From Bacteroidota bacterium (GTDB lineage Bacteria; Bacteroidota; Bacteroidia; Bacteroidales; VadinHA17), in the NCBI GenBank assembly GCA_029552825.1, contig JAKPDL010000077.1, positions 1 through 48,774 on the forward strand: a stretch of 48,774 nucleotides of DNA. The letters are read 5' to 3'. Position numbers and translations under genes: made by a program. The notes below the pieces were generated by a model. It saw only the letters and a list, made by a program, of their open reading frames with translations. It did no database searches and was not told the DNA's origin. This document shows, one piece after another, positions 1-8,096 of the stretch. Each line of letters begins with the position of its first letter. The stretch's first letter is position 1.

Positions 1-151
1 TTACAATGCAGTCACACTCGAGGAGGTGGCAAGAATGGCTTTCTATACAGTGCTTCTAGGAAATCAACAGGCTATTGACAGAGCTTTGCTTGATAAACAT
101 TTTCTGAGGAAACACGGCAAAGATGCGTATTACGGACAGGAAAAAGAATAA
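1..151 (+). CDS. araD: L-ribulose-5-phosphate 4-epimerase, C-terminal end (partial)
   Basis: Only the last 49 codons are present; the gene enters from the left edge and ends with TAA at 149-151. The C-terminus [18 protein letters not shown] is almost the same as the end of E. coli AraD. AraD interconverts L-ribulose 5-phosphate and D-xylulose 5-phosphate in the cytoplasm, the last step of L-arabinose catabolism before the pentose phosphate pathway. The ribulokinase gene starts 16 bases after the stop, so the two are almost surely co-transcribed. The catalytic residues lie outside the window. Confidence 0.9.
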   Translation, partial: YNAVTLEEVARMAFYTVLLGNQQAIDRALLDKHFLRKHGKDAYYGQEKE

Positions 152-167
152 AAAAACAGAAAAGAAT

Positions 168-1844
168 ATGGCTGACAAATATGTAATAGGTCTCGATTAC
201 GGAACCGATTCGGTTCGCACTGTTGTAGTCAATGCGCTTAATGGCGAGATAGTTGGAACATCTGTATTTGAATACCCTCGATGGAAGAAGGGTTTATACT
301 GCAATCCTGCCATCAATCAGTTCCGCCAGCACCCACTGGATTATATTGAGGGCATGGAGGTTTCTGTAAGGGAGGCGTTACGTGGACTTGGGCGGGATGT
401 AATAGACAACATAGAAGGTATAACTGTTGACACTACAGGCTCAACACCTGTTGCTGTCGACAGGCAGGGAGTACCTCTTTCGCTTAAGAAAGAATTTAAG
501 GAAGAGCCTGATGCAATGTTTATTCTCTGGAAGGACCACACAGCAGTTGATGAAGCAGCTGAGATAAACCGGCTTGCCAGAACATGGGGTGGTGAAGATT
601 ATACGAAATATGAAGGTGGAGTCTATTCATCGGAGTGGTTCTGGGCAAAGATTCTTCACGTGCTTCGCAGGAATGAAAAAGTCAGAAGAAATGCATGGTC
701 GTGGGTTGAGCACTGCGACTGGATACCTGCGCTTCTTACTGGTGAGACTGACCCTCTTAAGATAAAAAGAAGCCGCTGTGCAGCAGGGCACAAGGCAATG
801 TGGCACCCCGATTTCAACGGACTGCCCTCTGAAGAGTTTCTGGTAAGGCTTGATCCATTACTTGCCGGATTGAGGGAGAGGCTCTATAAAGAAACATATA
901 CCTGTGATGTGGTTGTGGGTACCCTTACAAGGGAATGGGCAGAGAGGCTGGGACTTTCGACACGGGTAAAGGTTGGAGCAGGAGCCTTCGATGCCCATCT
1001 GGGAGCTGTGGGAGGAGAGATTAAACCATACCAGCTGGTTAAAGTAATGGGCACTTCTACATGCGATATGCTCATCGTCCCGATGGAAGAGGCGCGCGAT
1101 AAGCTTGTAAAAGGTATATGTGGGCAGGTTGATGGGTCAATAGTGCCGGGAATGCTCGGATTGGAGGCCGGGCAGTCGGCGTTCGGCGATGTATATGCCT
1201 GGTTCAGCCGCCTGCTGATGTGGCCTCTTGAAACGATTATTCCCCGGATGAGTTGGCTCGACGAAAAAACAATAGAGAGAATCAGAAATGAATCATCCGA
1301 TAAAATTATTGCCGAACTGAGCCATCATGCTCTGACTCTTAATGATGAGGAAACAGCACTGCTGGCTCTCGACTGGCTCAATGGGCGACGTACTCCGTTT
1401 GCGAATCAGGAATTGAAAGGTGCCATTACAGGACTAACTCTTGGCTCTGACGCCCCGCGCATCTTCAAAGCACTCGTGGAGGCAACAGCCTTCGGCGCTA
1501 AAATGATAAACGACCGCTTCATCGAAGAAGGTATAAGAATAGAAGGAGTTATTGCTATTGGCGGAGTGGCAAAGAAAAACCCATATGTAATGCAGGTGGT
1601 GGCCGACGTCCTGAATGTGCCTATCAAAGTGGCACGTTCGGAACAAACTGTGGCACTTGGCTCAGCAATGGCTGCCTCGGTTGTAGCTGGCATACACCCC
1701 GATATCCCAACAGCACAAAAAGCCATGGGCGGCGGGTTTGAGAAAGAATATGTGCCCAACCCACATAAAGCTGATAAATACAGAATACTTTATGAGAAAT
1801 ATAAGAAACTGGGCACCTTCATTGAAAATGAGCTTACAGAGTGA
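168..1844 (+). CDS. araB: Ribulokinase
   Basis: FGGY-family sugar kinase of 558 residues, the usual ribulokinase length. It phosphorylates L-ribulose with ATP in the cytoplasm to give L-ribulose 5-phosphate for AraD, encoded just upstream. The N-terminus shows the actin-like phosphate-1 motif GLDYGTDSVRTVV, and the C-terminal half has the family signature around AIGGVAKKNPYVMQV and a glycine-rich ATP site near AVALGSAMAA. I place the start at the ATG at 168 (MADKYVIG) because the in-frame upstream extension to 123 is lysine-rich and overlaps araD. The next gene follows after 30 bases, so this is an araD-araB-GH51-GH127 transcription unit. Confidence 0.95.
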   Translation: MADKYVIGLDYGTDSVRTVVVNALNGEIVGTSVFEYPRWKKGLYCNPAINQFRQHPLDYIEGMEVSVREALRGLGRDVIDNIEGITVDTTGSTPVAVDRQGVPLSLKKEFKEEPDAMFILWKDHTAVDEAAEINRLARTWGGEDYTKYEGGVYSSEWFWAKILHVLRRNEKVRRNAWSWVEHCDWIPALLTGETDPLKIKRSRCAAGHKAMWHPDFNGLPSEEFLVRLDPLLAGLRERLYKETYTCDVVVGTLTREWAERLGLSTRVKVGAGAFDAHLGAVGGEIKPYQLVKVMGTSTCDMLIVPMEEARDKLVKGICGQVDGSIVPGMLGLEAGQSAFGDVYAWFSRLLMWPLETIIPRMSWLDEKTIERIRNESSDKIIAELSHHALTLNDEETALLALDWLNGRRTPFANQELKGAITGLTLGSDAPRIFKALVEATAFGAKMINDRFIEEGIRIEGVIAIGGVAKKNPYVMQVVADVLNVPIKVARSEQTVALGSAMAASVVAGIHPDIPTAQKAMGGGFEKEYVPNPHKADKYRILYEKYKKLGTFIENELTE

Positions 1845-1874
1845 AAACAAATAATAATAAAAATATTATATGCT

Positions 1875-3446
1875 ATGGAAAGAAAAAAGATTTTAACCCT
1901 GGTAGTACTCTTTCTGGGATTCCTGACAACAGCTGTTTATCCGCAGAAAACAGGAAATGAAACCGTAAATCAGTTTGTGATAGTTGCAAATAATCCCGGT
2001 CCGGTAATATCAAAAGACATATATGGGCACTTTTCGGAACATCTAGGCACCTGTATTTATGGAGGTATATGGGTAGGACCCGATTCAAAAATTCCAAATA
2101 CCTACGGTATAAGGAATGATGTTCTTTTTGCACTGCGTGAGATTAAGGTGCCAAATCTTCGCTGGCCCGGAGGATGTTTTGCCGATACTTACCACTGGCG
2201 CGATGGAATTGGTCCACAGTCAAAGAGAGCCTCTATAATAAACATCCACTGGGGCGGGGTGACCGAAGATAATTCCTTCGGAACACACGAGTTTATGAAG
2301 CTCACCGAACTGCTTGGATGCGATGCTTATATCAACGGGAATGTGGGTTCAGGAACAGTTCAGGAGATGGCAGAGTGGGTTGAATATCTCACAAGTGATG
2401 CTGAGAGTCCCATGACAAGACTCCGCAAGGAGAACGGCAGGGAAACACCATGGAAGGTCAGGTACTGGGCGATAGGCAACGAAAACTGGGGATGCGGCGG
2501 AAATATGACAGATGAATTTTATGCATCAGTCATGCGCCAGTATTCGACATACCTTAATAACTATGGAGGTAACCGTCTTTACAAAATAGCCTGCGGACCC
2601 TACGGCGACAATTTTCAGTGGACGGAAACTCTAATGAAAGATCCTTCCACCAGAAACATGTTCCAGGGTATATCCATTCATTACTATTCAGTGGTTGACG
2701 GATGGAACTATAAAGGCTCCGCTACCAATTTCGACGAGAGGGAATGGTTCGAAACTTTCCGCCTCAATTACGACATCGAAAGAATAATAATTGGCCATAA
2801 GAATATTATGGATCGCTACGACCCGAATAAAATAAAGGGGTTGATTGTTGATGAATGGGGAAACTGGTTTAATGTCGAACCCGGTACAAATCCTGGTTTT
2901 CTGTATCAGCAGAACACATTACGCGATGCCATTACAGCCGCAATACACCTGAATATTTTCAACCATCATGCTGACAGGGTTAAGATGGCTAACCTTGCAC
3001 AGATGGTCAACGTTCTTCAGGCTGTAATTCTTACGAAGGATGACAAAATGGTACTGACCCCAACATATTATGTATTCAAGATGTTTAAAAACCATCAGGA
3101 TGCAAGGCTCCTGAAAACTGACCTGAAATGCGAGAATTATACTTATGGAGATAAAAAGATTCCAGCCATTTCGGCATCAGCTTCGATGGGTAAAGACGGT
3201 ACAATACTCATTACAATGGCAAACCTAAATCCCTCAAAGGATATAACAGTGACCTGCCCTGTAATAGGTGCAACAGTAAAAACTATTTCAGGTCAGGTAT
3301 TAACTGCCCGTGAGATGAATGCGCATAATACTTTCGAGAATCCCGACAATGTTAAGCCAGCCGAATTCAAGGGTTATAAATACAGCAACGGCGTTCTTAC
3401 AATAAACATGCCGGCAAAATCAGTGGTAGCACTTGAATTGAAATGA
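1875..3446 (+). CDS. Secreted alpha-L-arabinofuranosidase, GH51
   Basis: 523 residues with an N-terminal signal peptide (positively charged start, hydrophobic stretch to about residue 20, then VYPQ). The rest is a GH51 (beta/alpha)8 barrel plus a C-terminal beta domain. The retaining catalytic pair is visible: acid/base Glu203 in GNENWG and nucleophile Glu327 in VDEWGNW. Further family motifs are [13 protein letters not shown] and the arabinose-site region around [16 protein letters not shown]51 enzymes remove alpha-1,2/1,3/1,5-linked L-arabinofuranose from arabinan and arabinoxylan. Export implies action in the periplasm or at the cell surface, upstream of AraB/AraD. The next gene begins one base after the stop codon. 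Confidence 0.93.
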   Translation: MERKKILTLVVLFLGFLTTAVYPQKTGNETVNQFVIVANNPGPVISKDIYGHFSEHLGTCIYGGIWVGPDSKIPNTYGIRNDVLFALREIKVPNLRWPGGCFADTYHWRDGIGPQSKRASIINIHWGGVTEDNSFGTHEFMKLTELLGCDAYINGNVGSGTVQEMAEWVEYLTSDAESPMTRLRKENGRETPWKVRYWAIGNENWGCGGNMTDEFYASVMRQYSTYLNNYGGNRLYKIACGPYGDNFQWTETLMKDPSTRNMFQGISIHYYSVVDGWNYKGSATNFDEREWFETFRLNYDIERIIIGHKNIMDRYDPNKIKGLIVDEWGNWFNVEPGTNPGFLYQQNTLRDAITAAIHLNIFNHHADRVKMANLAQMVNVLQAVILTKDDKMVLTPTYYVFKMFKNHQDARLLKTDLKCENYTYGDKKIPAISASASMGKDGTILITMANLNPSKDITVTCPVIGATVKTISGQVLTAREMNAHNTFENPDNVKPAEFKGYKYSNGVLTINMPAKSVVALELK

Positions 3447-3447
3447 T

Positions 3448-5433
3448 ATGAAGAATCTTTTAAGGGTTTTGCTGGTCATTAATATTATCCTGGCAGCAAC
3501 CGGATGCACAGGGCACAAAACTGGTGATTACCCTGTTAAGCCTGTCCCTTTTACTTCAGTGAAGCTTACTGATGATTTCTGGGCACCAAGGATAAAAAAG
3601 AATGCTGAAATCACAATCCCGATAGCATTTGGCTATTGTGAATCGACAGGCAGGATTAAGAATTTCGAAATTGCAGGAGGATTGGATACCGGAAAGTTCC
3701 AGACCCTTTATCCTTTTGATGATTCAGATGTCTTCAAAATCATTGAGGGTGCATCTTATTCGCTTCAGACTTTTCCCGATCCGAAGCTGGAGGCATATCT
3801 CGATACACTTATCTGGAAAATAGGCCTGGCACAGGAAGATGATGGGTATCTCTATACCAACCGCACCATAGCTGAGATGCACGGTGGTGAAGGATTACAT
3901 GAATGGGCAAGTCCCCGGCGCTGGGAACTCGATTCAGTCCTGAGTCATGAACTCTACAACATCGGACATCTGTACGAAGCTGCCGTAGCCCATTACCAGG
4001 CAACCGGAAAGAGGACACTTCTTGATATTGCCATGAAATCGGCTGACCTGGTCGCGAAAGATTTTGGATACGACAGGCTTAAAGTTTATCCCGGTCACCA
4101 GGTTATCGAGATGGGACTGGCAAAGCTATACAGAATCACAGGTGATGAGAAATATCTCGATCTGGCAAAATTTTTCCTCGATATTCGGGGTCCAGAGGGG
4201 CAGGAATATAATCAGGCACACATTCTTCCTGTTGACCAGACGGAAGCAGTGGGACATGCGGTGAGGGCAACATATATGTACTCGGGAATGGCTGATATCG
4301 CAGCGCTTAAAAACGACAACCGGTATCTGAATGCGATAACGCGTATATGGGAGGATCTGGTTTATAGAAAAATGTATGTGACCGGTGGAATAGGAGCTTC
4401 GGGAGGAAATGAAGGGTTTGCAGGTCCTTATGTACTGCCTAACATGACAGCCTATTGTGAAACATGTGCTTCAATAGGTAATATATTCTTCAATCACAGA
4501 CTCTTCCTCTTTCACGGCGATGCAAAATATTATGACATAATTGAAAAAACACTTTATAATTCAATGCTTTCGGGCGTCTCGCTTTCAGCCGACAGATTTT
4601 TTTATCCCAATCCGCTCGAATCTAAAGGACAGCATAAACGCCAGGCATGGTTCGGATGCGCTTGCTGCCCCTCTAATATTGCAAGGTTCATGCCTGCTAT
4701 ACCAGGCTATATCTATGCTGTTGCCGATAAGGATATCTATATAAATCTTTATGCTTCTAATAGAGCAAAAATTAATGCCGGAAAACAAAACATCGTTATT
4801 GTTCAGGACACACAATACCCATGGGAGGGTAGAGTGGAAATATCTGTAGAACCTGAAAAAGAGACAAATTTTACTTTGAGGTTAAGAATACCCGGGTGGG
4901 TAAGAAATGAGGCTATACCGGGACGATTATACAGATTTACAAACACTTCAGGTGAAAAATTCTCTTTGACAGTAAACGGTATAGTTGTAAAATATTCAAT
5001 TGATAAAGGATATGCGGTTATAAAAAGAAAATGGAAGAAAGGAGACAGGGTTGTTGTAGATTTCCCCATGCCGGTTAGAGTGATATGTGCTGATGAAAGA
5101 GTAAAAGATGATGCAGGAAGAGTTGCTTTTCAGAGAGGACCTTTTGTCTATTGTGCTGAATGGCCCGATAACAACACAGGCAACGTGCGAAATCTTATCA
5201 TTGATACAACCGCAGTTCTATCCACCATGTTCCGTAACGACCTGCTTGGAGGTGTGCAAATAATTACTGTTCAGGGGCGACAGGCAACAAAGCCGTCCGA
5301 GGGTGAAATAAGGTTTATGGAGCCTGAACCGGTCACTCTCATTCCTTATGCATACTGGAACAATCGTGGACCGGGGCAGATGATTGTATGGCTGCCTGTT
5401 AAATCTGAAGCAGCCGGATTTCTGAAAGATTGA
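3448..5433 (+). CDS. Beta-L-arabinofuranosidase lipoprotein, GH127 (DUF1680)
   Basis: 661 residues with a lipoprotein signal ending in LAATGC (Cys20), so it is probably anchored to a membrane facing the periplasm or cell surface. The body matches GH127, whose model enzyme is Bifidobacterium HypBA1, a retaining glycosidase that uses a cysteine nucleophile held by zinc. The zinc/catalytic residues are all visible: Glu338 and Cys340 in YCETCASIGN, and Cys406/Cys407 in GCACCPSN, one of these being the nucleophile equivalent of HypBA1 Cys417. It should release L-arabinose from beta-linked L-arabinofuranosides such as those in plant hydroxyproline-rich glycoproteins or pectic side chains. It follows the GH51 gene directly. 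Confidence 0.9.
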   Translation: MKNLLRVLLVINIILAATGCTGHKTGDYPVKPVPFTSVKLTDDFWAPRIKKNAEITIPIAFGYCESTGRIKNFEIAGGLDTGKFQTLYPFDDSDVFKIIEGASYSLQTFPDPKLEAYLDTLIWKIGLAQEDDGYLYTNRTIAEMHGGEGLHEWASPRRWELDSVLSHELYNIGHLYEAAVAHYQATGKRTLLDIAMKSADLVAKDFGYDRLKVYPGHQVIEMGLAKLYRITGDEKYLDLAKFFLDIRGPEGQEYNQAHILPVDQTEAVGHAVRATYMYSGMADIAALKNDNRYLNAITRIWEDLVYRKMYVTGGIGASGGNEGFAGPYVLPNMTAYCETCASIGNIFFNHRLFLFHGDAKYYDIIEKTLYNSMLSGVSLSADRFFYPNPLESKGQHKRQAWFGCACCPSNIARFMPAIPGYIYAVADKDIYINLYASNRAKINAGKQNIVIVQDTQYPWEGRVEISVEPEKETNFTLRLRIPGWVRNEAIPGRLYRFTNTSGEKFSLTVNGIVVKYSIDKGYAVIKRKWKKGDRVVVDFPMPVRVICADERVKDDAGRVAFQRGPFVYCAEWPDNNTGNVRNLIIDTTAVLSTMFRNDLLGGVQIITVQGRQATKPSEGEIRFMEPEPVTLIPYAYWNNRGPGQMIVWLPVKSEAAGFLKD

Positions 5434-5455
5434 GTTTCTCGTGAAAGGAAACTTC

Positions 5456-5486
5456 TTTGATTCGCCACAGGAAAATGTTATTTTTG
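5456..5486 (+). promoter_or_regulatory. Bacteroidota-type promoter inside the GH127/chorismatase-like junction
   Basis: TTTG at 5456-5459, a 19-base spacer, and TATTTTTG at 5479-5486 match the Bacteroidota sigma-ABfr consensus TTTG-N19/21-TAnnTTTG exactly. Transcription would begin near 5493, about 11 bases before the ATG at 5504. This favours the ATG over the GTG at 5441 as the start of the next gene, and suggests that gene can be expressed apart from the arabinose operon. Such short motifs do occur by chance in AT-rich DNA. Confidence 0.5.
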
Positions 5487-5503
5487 TTGCGAAAAATAAT
5501 GAT

Positions 5504-6673
5504 ATGCTGAAGAAATATATTGTTTGCTTGCCTGAAAAAGAGGGAACAGTAATAAATGAATGGGAACAATGTCTGAAACAACTGAAGGAATTTATTAAAG
5601 ACGGATACCGGCCTGTAAAGTTTAATGTATTTATTGATGTTACAGAATATAATTCGTTTATAGAAATTCGAAGGCAGATAATAGATTCACTCCTTGATGC
5701 ACTGGGCACCGAAAGCCCTGCTGTCAATGTAACTGTTCACCCTCCTGAACAACCGTTTAAAGTAGTTGTTGAGGCAATGTTTGCTGTTGGCAGAGGGGCT
5801 TCATACAAAACAAAATTGTTTAATGGATTACCATATGTAATTGTTGAACAATCACAATACAGGGAATTGTGGGCAGCCGGTGTAGGAGAAGAATTTCCTG
5901 AAAGTTTAAAACATGCTGCATATTTCGCTTTTGATAATGTTCTTGAAATTTTACAGCTTGAAGGAATGTCATTCGATAATGTTGTAAGGCAATGGAATTA
6001 TATCGGAAACATTCTTGAAGTCAGGGACGAATATCAAAATTATCAGATATTCAACGATATAAGAAGTGAGTGTTACAGAAAATACCGGACTGTAAAACAT
6101 TTTCCTTCGGCAACCGGAGTGGGTATGAAAATGCCGGGAGTATTTCTTGATATTTGTGCAGTTGATTCAGGAGAAGAATTGCTGATAATGCCTGTTAGTA
6201 ATCCACTTCAGATTAATGCTTATGAATATGGTCAGCAGGTACTGAAAGGCTTACCGCTTAATGGTACAAAGCCCAAAAATCCACCTCAGTTTGAAAGAGC
6301 ATTGCTGGTTGAAAACAGAAGCAATCTGATACTTTTTATTTCGGGAACGGCTTCTATAATTGGTCAGGAAACAATAGGGAAAGGGGATATAGCAAAGCAG
6401 GTAACAGTAACTATAAATAATATCAAAACGCTCAGCGAACCTGAGCGCATACGAAAGACATCTGGACGTAATTTTTCAGGTTCAGGCAGATATCTGTTGC
6501 TGAGGGTTTATATAAGGAGAAAGGAAGATTTTAGTATTGTTAAGGAAATAACAGAAAAGAGTTTTCCGGGTGTACCTGCAGTTTATATTCAGGCTGATAT
6601 CTGCCGTGATGATTTGCTTACAGAAACTGAAGCAGTAATGGTTTTTGAGCCTGATAGCAAGGCAGGTAACTGA
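5504..6673 (+). CDS. Chorismatase-like protein (FkbO/Hyg5/XanB2 family, RidA-like fold)
   Basis: 389 residues from the ATG at 5504; a GTG at 5441 in the same frame would add 21 residues. No signal peptide, so it is cytoplasmic. The C-terminal two-thirds resembles chorismatases, which hydrolyse chorismate to dihydroxycyclohexadiene carboxylate or hydroxybenzoates: PSATGVGMKMPG, then NPLQINAYEYG, then FERALLVE, then LFISGTASIIGQETIGKGD. This order and wording is the family pattern as I recall it, but Bacteroidota members are diverged, and catalytic function cannot be assumed without checking active-site residues. Its place among arabinose genes is unexpected. A plain RidA/YjgF-superfamily protein with another substrate is the main alternative. 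Confidence 0.6.
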   Translation: MLKKYIVCLPEKEGTVINEWEQCLKQLKEFIKDGYRPVKFNVFIDVTEYNSFIEIRRQIIDSLLDALGTESPAVNVTVHPPEQPFKVVVEAMFAVGRGASYKTKLFNGLPYVIVEQSQYRELWAAGVGEEFPESLKHAAYFAFDNVLEILQLEGMSFDNVVRQWNYIGNILEVRDEYQNYQIFNDIRSECYRKYRTVKHFPSATGVGMKMPGVFLDICAVDSGEELLIMPVSNPLQINAYEYGQQVLKGLPLNGTKPKNPPQFERALLVENRSNLILFISGTASIIGQETIGKGDIAKQVTVTINNIKTLSEPERIRKTSGRNFSGSGRYLLLRVYIRRKEDFSIVKEITEKSFPGVPAVYIQADICRDDLLTETEAVMVFEPDSKAGN

Positions 6674-6781
6674 AATGTCTCATATAAGCACCTGTGAAAA
6701 ATACCTGTAATTGACAGTTTATCGGGAGTTTTTAACATAAGATTTTATTTTTAAATTAGATTTCATAAAAAATATTTACCA

Positions 6782-7912
6782 ATGAAAAAAGCAGTTGTTT
6801 TATCAGTTATGGCGATTATTGTGTTAACCCTGGCAGTATCATGCAATCAGAAAGGAAAGGGCAGGGCAGAAGTAACAAAAGAATTGCAGGGAACACATAA
6901 AGGAAAGGATGTATATCTTTTCACTCTTACCAATAAACAGGGCAACGTATTGAAGCTTTCGAGTTTCGGGGCCCGTATAGTATGGATTGAAGTGCCCGAC
7001 AGGGAAGGGAAGAAGGATAACATTACCTTCGGGTTCGATACTTTCGAAGGTATGATAAATGGAGATCCGTATTTCGGCTCGGTAGTGGGCAGGTACGCCA
7101 ACCGTATAGCTAAGGGAAAATTTACCCTCGACGGCGTGGAATATACCTTAACACTGAATAACGGGCCTAACAGTTTGCATGGCGGACCGGGAGGATGGCA
7201 CAGTGTTGTGTGGGAGGGAGAGATAGTGAAAAATTCTCAATATCCGTCGGTTAAATTTACTTACCACAGTCCCGATATGGAAGAGGGTTACCCCGGTAAC
7301 ATGCATGTTGAGGCAACCTATACATGGACAGATAACAACGAAATAATTATTGATTACACGTGCACCACCGATAAAAAGACGGTTCTGAATATTACAAATC
7401 ATGCATATTTCAACCTTCATGGTGCCGGAAACGGCGACATACTGGATCATGAACTTGTAATAAAGGCATCGAGGTTTGTTGCTGTTGATTCAACCCTGAT
7501 ACCAACTGGTGAGTTGCGTCAGGTGGCAGGTACGCCGTTTGATTTTACAACACCACATACTGTAGGTGAAAGAATTAATGAACCCTACGATCAGCTTATT
7601 CTGGGGAAGGGTTACGATCATACCTTTGTTCTTGACAACGTTGAAGAAGTTGATGCCACTGTTTATGATCCCCTTACAGGAAGGTTCATGGAAGTAATAA
7701 CCGACCAGCCAGGGATACAGTTTTACTGTGGTAACTTCCTGAACGGCACCAGAATAGGTTATGGCGGGAAACCTTACACTTACAGGTCGGGTCTTTGCCT
7801 CGAAACGGGTCATTTTCCCGATAGCCCCAATCATCCAGATTTTCCTTCAACGGTACTTAATCCGGGTGAGACGTTTACTTCAAGAACTGTTTACAGGTTT
7901 TCAGTTAAATAA
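6782..7912 (+). CDS. galM: Aldose 1-epimerase (mutarotase) lipoprotein
   Basis: 376 residues with a lipoprotein signal (LAVSC near residue 21), so it acts outside the cytoplasm. It interconverts alpha and beta anomers of aldoses. Family landmarks are all present: GRYANRIAKGKF, LHGGPGGWHSVVWE, the acid histidine region LNITNHAYFNL, and the C-terminal catalytic glutamate region ETGHFPDSPNHPDFP. In this locus it most likely equilibrates L-arabinose or related sugars freed by GH51 and GH127. It is separated from the previous gene by 108 bases, in which I find no clear promoter, and it ends facing the convergent susD gene across two strong inverted repeats. Confidence 0.93.
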   Translation: MKKAVVLSVMAIIVLTLAVSCNQKGKGRAEVTKELQGTHKGKDVYLFTLTNKQGNVLKLSSFGARIVWIEVPDREGKKDNITFGFDTFEGMINGDPYFGSVVGRYANRIAKGKFTLDGVEYTLTLNNGPNSLHGGPGGWHSVVWEGEIVKNSQYPSVKFTYHSPDMEEGYPGNMHVEATYTWTDNNEIIIDYTCTTDKKTVLNITNHAYFNLHGAGNGDILDHELVIKASRFVAVDSTLIPTGELRQVAGTPFDFTTPHTVGERINEPYDQLILGKGYDHTFVLDNVEEVDATVYDPLTGRFMEVITDQPGIQFYCGNFLNGTRIGYGGKPYTYRSGLCLETGHFPDSPNHPDFPSTVLNPGETFTSRTVYRFSVK

Positions 7913-7944
7913 TTTTCATTTTACCAGATTAGTTTTTAACCGCT

Positions 7945-7989
7945 AAGGACGCAAAGTTCACCCAAATTTTGGAAAGACTTTGCGTCCTT
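7945..7989. repeat. Inverted repeat with GGACGCAAAGT arms
   Basis: A perfect 13-base inverted repeat: AAGGACGCAAAGT at 7945-7957 and its complement at 7977-7989, with a 19-base loop. It lies 33 bases after the galM stop and could act as a terminator, although there is no T-run directly after it. Elements of the form 'ccgctaaggacgcaaag' are scattered between genes in many Bacteroidota genomes as I remember them, so it may be a dispersed palindromic repeat rather than a gene-specific terminator. Confidence 0.65.
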
Positions 7990-8042
7990 TGTAGTTAATT
8001 GATATCACTATTTTGAGAGTCCTGTCTGAATATGAAGAATAA

Positions 8043-8074
8043 AAAAAGGGACGCTGAATTCAGCGTCCCTTTTT
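8043..8074. terminator. Bidirectional rho-independent terminator between galM and susD
   Basis: A perfect 16-base-pair palindrome with no unpaired loop bases in the DNA: the core GGGACGCTGAATTCAGCGTCCC is flanked by A5 on the left and T5 on the right. The A-tract and T-tract make it work on both strands. It sits exactly between the convergent galM (+) and susD (-) stop codons and should separate the two transcription units. Confidence 0.9.
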
Positions 8075-8096
8075 ATTTTATGTTGATAATCATCAA

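Noticed and set aside
1406-1759. Minus-strand open frame of 117 codons inside araB
   Set aside because: It lies wholly within the conserved ribulokinase gene in another frame and has no family features. The same applies to similar frames inside other genes.
5441-5503. GTG start extending the chorismatase-like protein by 21 residues
   Set aside because: The extension overlaps an exact promoter match located just before the ATG at 5504 and adds no recognisable domain; kept only as an alternative.
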